DNA of 64,000 nucleotides from Pseudonocardia autotrophica (GCF_000717175.1 NZ_JNYD01000014.1:62001-126000), one strand, 5' to 3'; shown: positions 32,530-42,173, counted from the first letter of the stretch. Notes: a model not told the origin generated them from the letters alone. Translations and numbers: made by a program.

Positions 32530-34083
32530 GTGAGGGCTCCTTCGTCCCGGCGGCTGATCGCCGGGCTGATCGCCGTGTTCGCGCTGCTGGTCACCGCGTG
32601 CGGAGGCGGTGGCGCGGGCTCCGGCGCCGCCGCGCAGCCGGACCCGAACGCGATCCTGCGCTACGCGTTCGTGCAGAACGTCTCCAGCTTCGACCCGCAC
32701 CGCTCCAGCAACGCCTGGGACATGGTCAACCTGCGGCTGGTCTACGACCAGCTCCTGCAGGAGGACCAGAACGGCGAGATCGTCCCGATGCTCGCCACCG
32801 GGTACGAGTTCCTCGACGGCGGCACGGTCCTGCAGCTGACCCTGCGCGACGACGTGACCTTCCACGACGGCACGAAGTTCGACTCCGCCGCGGTCAAGGC
32901 GAACCTCGAACGCGCCAAGACCCTGGAGACGAGTGCGGTCAAGGGCGCGCTGCGGGCGATCGCCTCGATCGACACCCCGGACCCGACCACGGTCCGGCTG
33001 AACCTGAGCTCGCCGGGCGGCAACCTGCCCGCCCTGTTCACCGAGCGGCACGGGTCGATGATCAGTCCCGCGGCGTTCGACAACCCCGACCTGGACCAGA
33101 AGCCCGTCGGCTCCGGCATGTTCACCATGACCGAGTACGTGCCGGGCCAGGTGACCCGGTACACGAAGGCGCCGAACTACTGGGACCCCGACGCCGTCAA
33201 GGTCGCCGGCGTCGAGGTCTACGTCCAGACGTCGTCGCCGACCCGGCTGAACATGCTGACCACCGGCCAGATCGACATGACCTACCTGGACCCGTCCACC
33301 CAGGACCAGGCGGTGGCCGCGGGCCTGCACGTCGAGCCGTCGCAGAGCACGACGATCTTCCGGATGACCGTGAACACCGCCAAGGCGCCCTTCGACAAGC
33401 TCGAGGTGCGGCAGGCGATGGAGCACGCCATCGACCGCCGGGCGATCGTCGACGGCGTCCTGTTCGGCATCGGCGCGCCGACCTCGCAGCTGATCCCGCC
33501 GGGGCACTGGGCCTACGACGACAAGGTCGCGTGGGACGGCCCGGACTACGCCTACGACCCGGAGAAGGCGAAGCAGCTGCTGGCGCAGGCCGGGTACCCG
33601 GCGGGGGCGGACTTCGAGATGCTCATCCCCGCGCTCGACGACCACCGCGCCGTCTCCGAGGCCGTCATCCCGATGCTCGAGGCCGTGGGCCTGCGGCCCA
33701 GGACCCGGGTGATCGAGCCCGCGACCACGCCGGCCACGTTCTTCGGCCGCCAGGAGGGCAACGCCTACATCGGTGCGAGCGCACCGTTCGTCGACCCGTC
33801 CACCCAGTACGAGTCGAACCTGACCGGGCAGTTCACCAACCCGTGGAACACGACGTCGCCGGAGTTCACCCAGGCCTGGAACGACTCCCTGGTCGGCGCG
33901 ACGCGCGAGGAGCGGCTGCCCGCGGTGCACCGGATGATCGAGGACGAGAAGGACCTGCGGCGCCAGTTCGGCATCTACGCGGCCCAGCCGCCGAGCGTCT
34001 GGACCGACAAGGTCATCTTCCCGCCGGGCTACCGGCCCGCGTACGCGCCCGTGTTCCGCGGCATCGCGGTGGCGGCGGGCTGA
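32530..34083 (+). CDS. ABC importer substrate-binding lipoprotein 1 (SBP family 5)
   Basis: Extracytoplasmic receptor of 517 residues. The lipoprotein signal ends with LLVTAC, lipid-bearing Cys24, then a Gly-rich linker. The family 5 receptor fold is shown by NVSSFDPHRSSNAWDM near residue 51, LRDDVTFHDGTKFDSAAVK near 111 and AMEHAIDRRAIVDGVLFG near 299. It shares the unusual block NPDLDQKPVGSGM with the receptors at 34142 and 43019, so all three are paralogs. GTG 32530 has GAGAGGAGCG upstream. It belongs to the importer operon, 25 bases after the SDR gene. Confidence 0.92.
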   Translation: MRAPSSRRLIAGLIAVFALLVTACGGGGAGSGAAAQPDPNAILRYAFVQNVSSFDPHRSSNAWDMVNLRLVYDQLLQEDQNGEIVPMLATGYEFLDGGTVLQLTLRDDVTFHDGTKFDSAAVKANLERAKTLETSAVKGALRAIASIDTPDPTTVRLNLSSPGGNLPALFTERHGSMISPAAFDNPDLDQKPVGSGMFTMTEYVPGQVTRYTKAPNYWDPDAVKVAGVEVYVQTSSPTRLNMLTTGQIDMTYLDPSTQDQAVAAGLHVEPSQSTTIFRMTVNTAKAPFDKLEVRQAMEHAIDRRAIVDGVLFGIGAPTSQLIPPGHWAYDDKVAWDGPDYAYDPEKAKQLLAQAGYPAGADFEMLIPALDDHRAVSEAVIPMLEAVGLRPRTRVIEPATTPATFFGRQEGNAYIGASAPFVDPSTQYESNLTGQFTNPWNTTSPEFTQAWNDSLVGATREERLPAVHRMIEDEKDLRRQFGIYAAQPPSVWTDKVIFPPGYRPAYAPVFRGIAVAAG

Positions 34084-34141
34084 ACCGGCTCCGCCGGGCG
34101 GCGGCGGTCGGTCGGAGGAGACGAGGGAGACGAGGAGCGCA

Positions 34142-35710
34142 ATGGGGCGTGACAGGAGAGCGTCGTCGAGGGTGCTGGCGGTGCTGGTCGCCGTGGTGGC
34201 CTTGCTCGCCGCCGCGTGCGGCGGCGGGAGCGGGGGCGGGACGGGTTCGGGGCAGGCCACACAGGCCGACCCGAACGCCACCCTGCGCTTCGCCTGGTCG
34301 CAGGCGGTGTCGACCTTCGACCCGCACAGGTCCGGCAACCCCTGGGACAACGTCGTCTACCAGCTGCCCTACGACCACCTGATCAGGGCGGACACGTTCG
34401 GCGAGCTCAAGCCGCAGCTCGCGACGAAGTGGGAGTTCGTCGACGACGGCAAGGCCCTGGTGCTCGACCTCCGGGACGACGTCACGTTCGTCGACGGCAC
34501 GAAGTTCGACGCCACCGCCGCGAAGGCGAACCTCGACCGGGCGCGGTTCTCCGAGACCAGCGCGGTGAAGGGCCTGATCCGGGCGATCCAGGACGTGCAG
34601 GTCGTGTCGCCGACCCAGGTGCGGATCAACCTGAACGGGCCGGGCGGGAACCTGCCCAACTTCTTCTCCAGCTCGGCGGGCGTGATGATCAGCCCGGCGG
34701 CCTTCGACAACCCCGACCTGGACCAGAAGCCCGTCGGGTCGGGCATGGCCACGCTGGTCGAGTACGTGCCGAACCAGGTCGTGCGGTTCGAGCGGAACCC
34801 GAACTACTGGGACAAGGAGGCGGCCAAGGCCGCCAAGTACGAGATCTACGTGCAGCCGCAGGCCACGACGCGGATGAACATGCTGATCGGCGGCCAGGCG
34901 GACATCGCCAACCTCGAGGCCTCCCAGGCCGACCAGGCGAAGGCGGCCGGGCTCAACGCCGAGGCCTCGGCGAGCACCGCGATCCTCAACTTCTTCATGA
35001 ACCCGGGCAAGGCGCCGTTCGACAAGCTCGAGGCCCGGGAGGCCCTGGAGCACTCCATCGACCGCACCGCGATCGTCGACGGCGTGTTCTTCGGCTACGG
35101 GACCCCCGTCGCCCAGTTCCTGCCCCCGGACCACTGGGGCTACGACCCGGCCGTCACGCCGGACGCGCCGGGCTTCAACCACGACCCGGCACGGGCGAAG
35201 CAACTGCTCGTCGAGGCCGGCTACCCGAACGGCGTCGACATCGAGTTCCTGATCCCCGGCATCGACAGCCACCGCTCGGCGGCCGAGGCCCTGATCCCGA
35301 TGCTCGAGGCGGGCGGGTTCCGGGTGAAGCCGCGGGTCATCGACGCCGCCACCACGGCGGACACCTTCTTCGCGCGCGAGGAGGGCAACGCGCTGATCGG
35401 CATGGGGTCCCCGGTGGGCGACCCGACGACGGCCTATCTCCCGGAGCTGCCGGACCAGTTCTACAACCCGTGGAACGTGAGCACGCCGCAGTTCGTGACG
35501 GCGTACGGCGCCGCGCTCCTCGGGACCGACCCGCAGGCCCGCAGCCCGGCGGTGCGGCAGATGGTCGAGAGCGAGAAGGACATCCGCAAGCGCGTGCCGA
35601 TCCACCAGCACACCCCGCCGATGGCCTTCACGAGCAAGGTGGTGCTGCCGTCCGAGGGCTACCGGGTGAACTTCATGTTCAGCCTCCGGGGGGTCGGCGT
35701 GGGGGCCTGA
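34142..35710 (+). CDS. ABC importer substrate-binding lipoprotein 2 (SBP family 5)
   Basis: Second receptor of 522 residues in tandem with the first. Signal ends LLAAAC with Cys26. Blocks shared with its paralogs include STFDPHRSGNPWDN near residue 57, NPDLDQKPVGSGM near 193 and ALEHSIDRTAIVDGVFFG near 302. The ligand-contact half is more diverged than the framework, which suggests a different but related ligand. ATG 34142 has GACGAGGAGCGC upstream. Last gene of the importer operon; a bidirectional terminator follows. Confidence 0.92.
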   Translation: MGRDRRASSRVLAVLVAVVALLAAACGGGSGGGTGSGQATQADPNATLRFAWSQAVSTFDPHRSGNPWDNVVYQLPYDHLIRADTFGELKPQLATKWEFVDDGKALVLDLRDDVTFVDGTKFDATAAKANLDRARFSETSAVKGLIRAIQDVQVVSPTQVRINLNGPGGNLPNFFSSSAGVMISPAAFDNPDLDQKPVGSGMATLVEYVPNQVVRFERNPNYWDKEAAKAAKYEIYVQPQATTRMNMLIGGQADIANLEASQADQAKAAGLNAEASASTAILNFFMNPGKAPFDKLEAREALEHSIDRTAIVDGVFFGYGTPVAQFLPPDHWGYDPAVTPDAPGFNHDPARAKQLLVEAGYPNGVDIEFLIPGIDSHRSAAEALIPMLEAGGFRVKPRVIDAATTADTFFAREEGNALIGMGSPVGDPTTAYLPELPDQFYNPWNVSTPQFVTAYGAALLGTDPQARSPAVRQMVESEKDIRKRVPIHQHTPPMAFTSKVVLPSEGYRVNFMFSLRGVGVGA

Positions 35711-35714
35711 CGGT

Positions 35715-35751
35715 CCGGCTGGTCGCCGCCGGTCAGGCGGCGACCAGCCGG
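35715..35751. terminator. Strong bidirectional terminator overlapping a coding end
   Basis: Sixteen bases (CCGGCTGGTCGCCGCC) pair perfectly with GGCGGCGACCAGCCGG around a 5-base loop. It lies 4 bases after the receptor stop and its right arm encodes the last residues of the convergent OB-fold gene, whose stop is in the loop. Confidence 0.75.
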
Positions 35752-36116
35752 AAGACCGGCACGGCCTCCGACCCGCCGTCCGCCCGCTCGTGGTGCAGCC
35801 GCACCCGCGCGCCGGTGGTGACCTCGTGCGGCTCCGCGCCGACCACGCACGACCACCACCAGGGCCCCTCGTCCAGCTCGACGATCACCAGCGGGAGGGT
35901 CGTGCCGTCCCGCCGGTGCGCCGCGGCGTGGCTCACCACCGTGCCGCCACCCTTGGCCGGGGTGGCGGTGAGGTCCGCCGCGGCGCAGGTCTCGCAGGCC
36001 GTCGCGTACGGCGAGGACAGGTGACCGTCGTGGCAGCGGCGCAGGAGCAGCTCGCCGCGGGCGGTGCCGTCGAAGAACTCCGCGGTCGCGGCGTCCCGTG
36101 CGACCTTCCCGACCAT
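35733..36116 (-). CDS. Zn-ribbon OB-fold (DUF35) protein, thiolase partner
   Basis: Protein of 127 residues. Zinc-ribbon Cys residues are seen in LLLRRCHDGHLSS and ATACETCAAAD (about residues 28-45; the first pair has only one Cys, with His as possible replacement), followed by an OB-fold with GPWWWSCVVGAEPHEVTTGA near 85. It overlaps the thiolase-like gene by ATGA, matching the DUF35-Ltp pairing of steroid side-chain cleavage. It ends inside the terminator hairpin. Confidence 0.82.
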   Translation of the reverse strand: MVGKVARDAATAEFFDGTARGELLLRRCHDGHLSSPYATACETCAAADLTATPAKGGGTVVSHAAAHRRDGTTLPLVIVELDEGPWWWSCVVGAEPHEVTTGARVRLHHERADGGSEAVPVFRLVAA

Positions 36117-37324
36117 CAGGCCCTCCCGGGGGCGTGCGGGGACAGGACGAGGGTGGAGTGGTGGTCGAGCACGCCGCCGTTGCCGGACACCAGGACCACG
36201 TCGTGGTCGGCGACCTGCCGCTCCCCCGCTTCCCCGCGGGCCTGCAGCACCGCCTCGGACAGCGGCGTCATGCCCCACAGGTAGTAGGACGACAGCTGGC
36301 CGCCGCCGGTGTTGACCTTGAGCTTGCCGTCGGGGCCGAGGGTGCCGTCGGCGACGAACCGCCCGCCCTCGCCCTTGGGGCAGAACCCGTAGTCCTCCAG
36401 GGTGATCAGCACGGTGAACGTGTAGCAGTCGTAGAGTTCCACCACGTCCACGTCGGACACCGACAGGCCCGCCATCGCCAACGCCGCAGGTCCCGACCGG
36501 GCGGCGCCGGAGACCAGCCCGAAGTTCTCGTGGCGCAGCAGCGAGCGGCCCGGGTGCGCCTGGCCCCAGCCGTGCACGTGCACCGGCGGCCGGGCCAGGG
36601 ACCCGGCCCGCTCCGCCGACGTCACGACGACGGCGATGCCGCCGTTGGACACCAGGCAGCAGTCGAGCAGGTGGAAGGGCTCGGTGATCCAGCGCGAGGC
36701 GTGGTACTGCTCCAGGGTCAGCGGGTCCCGGAACTGGGCGCGCGGGTTCATGCCCGCCCACGCCCGCTGCCCGACGGCGATGTGCCCCAGCTGGTCCTGG
36801 GTGGTCCCGTAGGTGTCCATGTGCCGGCGGGCGGCGAGCGCGTACATCGACGTGGTGTCCGCGATCCCGCTCGCGCCGAGCACCCCGCGCCAGCCCACGG
36901 CACCCCTCGAGCCGTAGGCCGCGCCGGTGGACGTGCCCTGGCGCAGCGGGGCGTCCGCGAACACGCACGCGATCGTCCCGGCCATCCCCGAGGCCACCGC
37001 GAGCGAGGCGTACTGGACCATCTGCCCGGCCGTCGACCCGTACGACTGCATCTCCGACAGCACCGCTAGGTCGCGCAGGCCCAGGTCGCGGGCCAGCCCC
37101 AGGCCGACTCCGCCGCCGACGCCGGCCGAGGTGAGCAGGCCGTCGACGTCCTCGAGCGAGAGCCCGGCGTCCGCCACCGCCAGCCGCACGGCGTCCGCGG
37201 CGAACTCCGCGGCGGTGCGGTCGTAGACCTTGCCCATCTCCGTCATCCCGAGCCCGACGATCGCGGGTGTACGGCCCCGGGGCATCGTCCGGGGTGTCAG
37301 AGGATCAGCCGCCGCCTCACCCAC
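36116..37324 (-). CDS. Thiolase-fold lipid-transfer-like protein without the nucleophile Cys
   Basis: Thiolase-fold protein of 402 residues. Blocks PAIVGLGMTEMGKVYDRTAA near residue 20, AWAGMNPRAQFRDPLTLEQY near 190 and ELYDCYTFTVLITLEDYGFC near 290 identify the Ltp/thiolase family. Where active thiolases have Cys (ENACASG), this protein reads SEMQSYGSTAG, so classical thiolysis is unlikely; Ltp2-type retro-aldolases also dispense with that Cys. Overlaps the acyl-CoA dehydrogenase gene by eight bases and the DUF35 gene by ATGA. A retro-aldol step on a CoA ester is inferred. Confidence 0.85.
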   Translation of the reverse strand: MGEAAADPLTPRTMPRGRTPAIVGLGMTEMGKVYDRTAAEFAADAVRLAVADAGLSLEDVDGLLTSAGVGGGVGLGLARDLGLRDLAVLSEMQSYGSTAGQMVQYASLAVASGMAGTIACVFADAPLRQGTSTGAAYGSRGAVGWRGVLGASGIADTTSMYALAARRHMDTYGTTQDQLGHIAVGQRAWAGMNPRAQFRDPLTLEQYHASRWITEPFHLLDCCLVSNGGIAVVVTSAERAGSLARPPVHVHGWGQAHPGRSLLRHENFGLVSGAARSGPAALAMAGLSVSDVDVVELYDCYTFTVLITLEDYGFCPKGEGGRFVADGTLGPDGKLKVNTGGGQLSSYYLWGMTPLSEAVLQARGEAGERQVADHDVVLVSGNGGVLDHHSTLVLSPHAPGRA

Positions 37325-38483
37325 CGCGCACCTCCGAGAACGGGACGTCGCGGTCCACCTCGTACTCCTTCGGCAGGCCGAGGATCCGCTCGGCGATGAT
37401 GTTGCGCTGGATCTGGTCGGTGCCCCCGCCGATCGAGGTGAAGTAGGCGTTGAGCGCCAGGAAGGTCGCCTCGTCGCCGATCGGCTCCTCCGGGCCTTCC
37501 ACCATGGCCCGCGGGCCCGCCAGGGCGGTGCGCACCCGGGCGCTCTCGTGCAGGATCCGGGACATCGCGAGCTTGCCCAGCGACATCACCGACGACGAGG
37601 AGCCCTGCTCCACCTCGGCCTTGGCGCGCAACGCGTTCCACTCGTTGACCGTGCGCAGGGCCGCCACCCGGGCGAGGTCCTGGCGCACCACGGGATCGCC
37701 GAGCCGGCCGGTCTCGGCGGCCAGCCTCACGAGCTCGTCGCCCACCTCGGCCATGCCCCTGTCCGAGCGCCCCGCGCGGGCCCGGTCCCCCATGACCGAC
37801 CGCTCGTAGGCCAGCGCGGTCTGCAGCACGCGCCAGCCCTCGCCGAGCCCGCCGAGCCGGTGCTCGTCCGGCACGCGCGCCCCGGTCAGGAAGACCTCGT
37901 TGAACTCCGACTCCCCGGTGATCTGCCGCAGCGGCCGGACCTCGACACCGGGCTGCCGCATCGGGAAGAGGAAGAAGGACAGTCCGCGGTGCTTCGGGAC
38001 CGACCAGTCGGTGCGGCACAGCAACATCCCGTAGTCCGCGGTGCGGGCCGACGAGGTCCAGACCTTCTGCCCGTCGACGACCCACTCGTCCCCGTCGGGG
38101 ACCGCCCGGGTGCGGACGGCGGCGAGGTCCGATCCCGCGCCCGGCTCGCTGTAGAGCAGGCACATCGCCACCTCGCCCCGCAGCATCGGGCCGACGAACC
38201 GCTCCTTCAGCGCGTCCGAGCCGAAGCTCAGCACGGTGGCCGCGTACAGGTTGTGCCGGTCCTGCCCGGAGCCCGGGGCGCCGACGCGGCGGAACTCCTC
38301 CTCGACGACGTGGCCGTCGTCGTCGGACAGACCGCGGCCGAACCAGCGGCGCGGCCAGCGCGGCGCGGCCCACCCCGCCTCGACGACCGCCGCGACGAAC
38401 TCCGTCCGGGGTCGGCCTGCGCTCATCGTCGCGGGGTCCCATTCGGCTGCCAGCCAGGCGGCGACCTCCGCGCGCACGCTCAT
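37317..38483 (-). CDS. Acyl-CoA dehydrogenase (subunit 1 of a likely pair)
   Basis: FAD enzyme of 388 residues that introduces a double bond next to a CoA thioester. MCLLYSEPGAGSDLAAVRTR near residue 108, VDGQKVWTSSAR near 137 and the C-terminal SIGGGTDQIQRNIIAERILG near 350 are family blocks; a Gly stands at the position of the MCAD-type catalytic Glu, so another Glu must serve. ATG 38483 overlaps the second dehydrogenase gene by ATGA. In actinobacterial steroid breakdown such adjacent FadE genes give alpha2beta2 enzymes, which is probable here. Confidence 0.9.
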   Translation of the reverse strand: MSVRAEVAAWLAAEWDPATMSAGRPRTEFVAAVVEAGWAAPRWPRRWFGRGLSDDDGHVVEEEFRRVGAPGSGQDRHNLYAATVLSFGSDALKERFVGPMLRGEVAMCLLYSEPGAGSDLAAVRTRAVPDGDEWVVDGQKVWTSSARTADYGMLLCRTDWSVPKHRGLSFFLFPMRQPGVEVRPLRQITGESEFNEVFLTGARVPDEHRLGGLGEGWRVLQTALAYERSVMGDRARAGRSDRGMAEVGDELVRLAAETGRLGDPVVRQDLARVAALRTVNEWNALRAKAEVEQGSSSSVMSLGKLAMSRILHESARVRTALAGPRAMVEGPEEPIGDEATFLALNAYFTSIGGGTDQIQRNIIAERILGLPKEYEVDRDVPFSEVRGG

Positions 38484-39592
38484 GTCATGCTCCTCTGCAG
38501 GTGGCGCTCCCGGTGGTAGGCGGCATCCCCGAGCAGCTGGGCGCTCGTCCGGGCCCGGCGCAGGTAGAGATGGGCCGCCTGTTCCCAGGTGAAGCCGATC
38601 CCGCCGTGGATCTGGATCGAGTCCGCCGCGATCCGCACGAAGGCGTCGGAGCAGTAGGCGCGGACGAGGCTCGCCAGCGCCGGCAGGTCCGGGTCGCCCT
38701 CGTCGGCCGCCGCGGCCGCCCAGCGCGCCGCGGAGATCGCCGACTCGGACTCCAGCAGCAGGTCCGCGAGCATGTGCTTGATCGCCTGGAAGCCGCCGAT
38801 GGGCCTCCCGAACTGCACACGCTCCTTGGCGTAGGCGACCGTCCGCTCCAGCACGAAGGCCGCGGCACCGGCCTGCTCGGACGCGAGCGCGACGGCGGCG
38901 AGGTCGAGCGTGCGGTCGAGCACCGGGCCGGCGCTCCCGTCCCGGCCGAGCAGCTCGCCCGGGGTGTCCGCGAACGTCACCCGCGCCAGCCTGCGCGTCC
39001 GGTCGACGGTCTGCAGCGGGTGCCGCTGCGCGAGCCGGCCGTCCACGGCGAAGAGCGAGAGGCCCGCCGGGGTGCGGGCGGGGACCAGCAGGAGATCGGC
39101 CGCGTGCCCGTCGACGACGTACGGCTCCTCCCCCGTCAGCCGCCAGCCCTCGGCGGTGCCCGCCGCGGCGACCCCCGAGCCGGGCGGACGACGGCCCGGG
39201 TCGGCCGCCGACACCGCCACGGTCGCGACGGTGTCGCCGGTGGCGATGCCGGGGAGGTACCGGGCCTGCGCGTCGGCGTCGTCGCACTCCAGCAGCAGGG
39301 TGGCGGCGAGGGCGACGGTGGCGAACAGCGGTGCGCAGAGCAGCGCGCGCCCGGCCTCCTCCAGCACGATCCCCAGCTCGACGCGCCCCGCGCCGGCGCC
39401 GCCGTGGTCCGCGGGGACGATCAGTCCCTGCAGGCCGAGCTCGCCCGCCATCCGCTTCCAGACCGCGGGGTCGTGCCCGGCCCCGGTCTCCATCAGCCGG
39501 CGGACCTCGGCCTCCGGCGAGCACTCGGTCAGGAACCGCCGCACGGCCGCCCGCAGGTCGGCGTGCTCGGGCGGCACGGCGAAGGCCGGCAT
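38480..39592 (-). CDS. Acyl-CoA dehydrogenase (subunit 2 of a likely pair)
   Basis: Acyl-CoA dehydrogenase-fold protein of 370 residues, of the shorter FadE partner type. AKERVQFGRPIGGFQAIKHM near residue 257 and IQIHGGIGFTWEQAAHLYLR near 327 are clear; the usual FAD-contact motif in the middle (EPGAGSD in the partner) is missing, as in non-catalytic or half-site subunits. ATG 39592 has GGAGG five bases upstream; GTG 39598 would cover that site. First gene of the minus-strand operon, with a promoter at 39638-39667. Confidence 0.9.
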   Translation of the reverse strand: MPAFAVPPEHADLRAAVRRFLTECSPEAEVRRLMETGAGHDPAVWKRMAGELGLQGLIVPADHGGAGAGRVELGIVLEEAGRALLCAPLFATVALAATLLLECDDADAQARYLPGIATGDTVATVAVSAADPGRRPPGSGVAAAGTAEGWRLTGEEPYVVDGHAADLLLVPARTPAGLSLFAVDGRLAQRHPLQTVDRTRRLARVTFADTPGELLGRDGSAGPVLDRTLDLAAVALASEQAGAAAFVLERTVAYAKERVQFGRPIGGFQAIKHMLADLLLESESAISAARWAAAAADEGDPDLPALASLVRAYCSDAFVRIAADSIQIHGGIGFTWEQAAHLYLRRARTSAQLLGDAAYHRERHLQRSMT

Positions 39593-39637
39593 CTCCACCT
39601 CCGTCGGTTACGGACGACCGTCATCCGATATCACCCG

Positions 39638-39667
39638 ACCGTAGGCGCCGCCCGCGCGACATCGCAA
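39638..39667 (-). promoter_or_regulatory. Promoter of the acyl-CoA dehydrogenase operon
   Basis: On the minus strand TTGCGA (39662-39667) and TACGGT (39638-39643) are 18 bases apart. It is back to back with the CoA-transferase promoter 35 bases away. Confidence 0.55.
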
Positions 39668-39701
39668 GAGTGGCCCGGGTGGCCGCCACCTCGCCGGTCT
39701 A

Positions 39702-39730
39702 TTGCGGACGACAAGAGTTCGTTTTAGCGT
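39702..39730 (+). promoter_or_regulatory. Promoter of the CoA-transferase gene
   Basis: TTGCGG (39702-39707) and TAGCGT (39725-39730) are 17 bases apart; the downstream box TTAGCGTCCG matches the importer promoter. CAAGAG occurs twice between and beside the divergent promoters (39665-39670, 39712-39717). Confidence 0.55.
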
Positions 39731-39778
39731 CCGGAAGGCTGTCTGACCGGCGCAACGGGGCGAGGTGGGCATTCCGCG

Positions 39779-42123
39779 ATGACCGACGGTGAGCTGCCCC
39801 TGCACGGGGTCCGCGTCCTCGACCTGGCCGACGGCGTCGCCGCGGTCACCACCCGCCTGCTGGCCGACCTCGGGGCGGACGTCGTGCGGGTCGAGCCCCC
39901 GGAGGGGGCGCCCGCGCGGCGCCGCGAGCCGGTCGTCGCCGGGACCGGCGTCGCACACCTGGTGCAGGACGCGAACAAGCGCTCGGCCGTCGTCGACGCA
40001 GCGGACCTGGCCCGGCTCGTCCGGTCGGCGGCGATCCTGGTGCACGACCGCCCGCCCGGCGCCGACGACGGGCTCACGGCGGAGGAGCTCCACGCGCTGA
40101 ACCCGGCGCTGGTCGTGGTGGCGGTGACGCCGTTCGGGCAGACGGGGCCCTACCGCGACCGGGTCGCCACGGACGAGGTGCTGCTGGCCATGAGCGGCGC
40201 GCTCGCCCGCTCCGGCAGGCCGGGGCTGCCGCCGCTGCCGCCGCCCGCGGCGATCGCGGGCCACTCCGCCGCCGTCCAGGCCGCGTGGGCCACGCTCGTC
40301 GCCTACGCCGGGGCCCTGGAGTCCGGTGTGGGCGATCTCGTCGACGTGTCCCTGCACGAGGCCCTCACCCACGCCGTGGACCCGGGCTTCGGCATCTCCG
40401 GCAGCGCGACCGGCGGGGCGCGCGCCATCGGCACCCGGGACCGGCCGGACGTCGCACACCTCTACCCGATCTTCCCGTGCGCCGACGGGCACGTCCGCAT
40501 CTGCGTGCTCAGCGGCGGCAGTGGCGCGGCATGTGGGGCTGGCTGGGCGAGCCCCCGGAGTTCGCCGATCCCCGCTTCGAGCACATCGGGATCCGGTTCG
40601 AGGCCCGGGACCGGCTGTACCCGCTGATCGCGGCGCTGTTCGCCGGGCGCACCCGCGACGACCTGGTGGACGAGGGCCAGAAGCGGGGCGTCCCGACCGC
40701 CGCGGTGCTCTCCCCCGCCGAGGTCCTCGCGGCCGACCACTTCGCCGAACGCGGCGCCTGGGCGGAGGTGGCGACCGGCGCCGGGCCCCTGCGCGTCCCG
40801 GCGGGTCCGGTCGAGCTGGACGGCCGGCGGGCGGGCCTGCGCACCCCGGCCCCCGCCCTCGGCGCCCACACCGCCGAGGTCCTGACCGAGTGGGTGCGGC
40901 CCGCGCCCCCGCTGCCCGCCACCCCGCTCGCGGGCCTGCGCGTGCTCGACCTCGGGGTCATCGTCGTCGGCGCCGAGATGGGCCGGCTGTTCGCCGACCA
41001 GGGTGCCGAGGTCATCAAGATCGAGAACCGGGCGTTCCCGGACGGCAGTCGGCAGACCGTCACCGACACCCCGATCACCCCGTCGTTCGTCTGGGGCCAT
41101 CGCGGGAAGCTCGGGCTCGGGCTGGACCTGCGCCGTCCCGAGGGGACCGAGGTGTTCCGGGCCCTCGTCGCCGAGTCCGACGTGGTCCTCACCAACTTCA
41201 GGCCGGGGACGATGGAGTCGCTCGGCCTCGGCTACGCCGACCTCGCCGCCGTCAACCCGCGGATCGTGGTGGTCGACTCCAGCGCGCTGGGCGCGACCGG
41301 CCCGTGGAGCAACCGCATGGGGTACGGGCCGCTGGTCCGCGCGTCGACGGGACTCGGCGCGCTCTGGCGGCACGACCCGGCCGACGGCGGCGCGTTCGGC
41401 GACGGTGCCACGGTCTACCCGGACCACGTCGCCGCGCGCCTCGGCGCCCTCGCCGCCCTGGCCGCGGTGCTCGACCGGCCGCGACGCGGGCGGGGGCGCC
41501 GCGTCAGCGTGTCCCAGGCCGAGACCATCCTGGCCCAGCTCGCCGAGGTGCTGGCCCTCGAGTCGCACGTGCCCGGCTCCGGCGTCGAGTGGGCACGGAC
41601 CGGCCCGGACGCCCCGCGCGGCCCCTTCCCCTGCGCCGGCGACGACGAGTGGTGCGTCGTGGCGGTCCGCGACGACGCCGACTGGGCCCGGCTGCGGGCC
41701 GTCCTCGACCTGCCGGACGATCCCGGCCTGCGGACGGCGGCGGGACGGCGGGCCCGGCGCGGCGAGATCGGGGCGTGGGTCGCGGCCTGGACCCGGACGC
41801 GTCCGCCCGAGCAGGTGGCGGAGCTGCTGCAGCGGGCGGGGATCCCCGCCGGGGCCATGCAGCGGCTGGTCGACCACGCCGACGACCCGCACCTGCGCGC
41901 CCGCGGCTACTTCCGGCTGCTGCACCAGCCCCAGCTCGACGAGGTGCTGCCCACCGTCAACGGACCCGCGGTGTTCCGCAGGCTGCCGGAGCCGCGGCTG
42001 CGCCCGGCGCCGCTGCGCGCCGAGCACACCGAGGAGGTGCTGGGCCGGGTGCTGGGCATGCCGGAACAGCGGATCGACGAGCTGGTCGAGTCCGGGGTGC
42101 TGGAGTCCCGCCGGAACGGCTGA
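39779..42123 (+). pseudogene. Two-domain CaiB/BaiF (class III) CoA transferase, frameshifted
   Basis: Moves CoA between acids. The first frame (from ATG 39779) gives an N-terminal transferase half, beginning LHGVRVLDLADGVAAVTTRL, up to GHVRICVLS near residue 245. The family sequence then continues one frame over as RQWRGMWGWLGEPPEFADPR, through a second full transferase domain (LAGLRVLDLGVIVVGAEMGR, VIKIENRAFPDG, VLTNFRPGTMESLGLGYADL) to the stop at 42123. A single base is missing, most likely in the GGCGGC run at 40511-40522; restored, the protein would be about 780 residues, normal for fused CaiB proteins. It may be a recent pseudogene, a sequencing error or, less likely, recoding. The second frame alone could start at ATG 40531. 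Confidence 0.85.
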
Positions 42124-42173
42124 GCTGTTTCCGCGCGCAGCCGGCGCTCGAGCCCGCGCCCTCGGCCTGCCCC

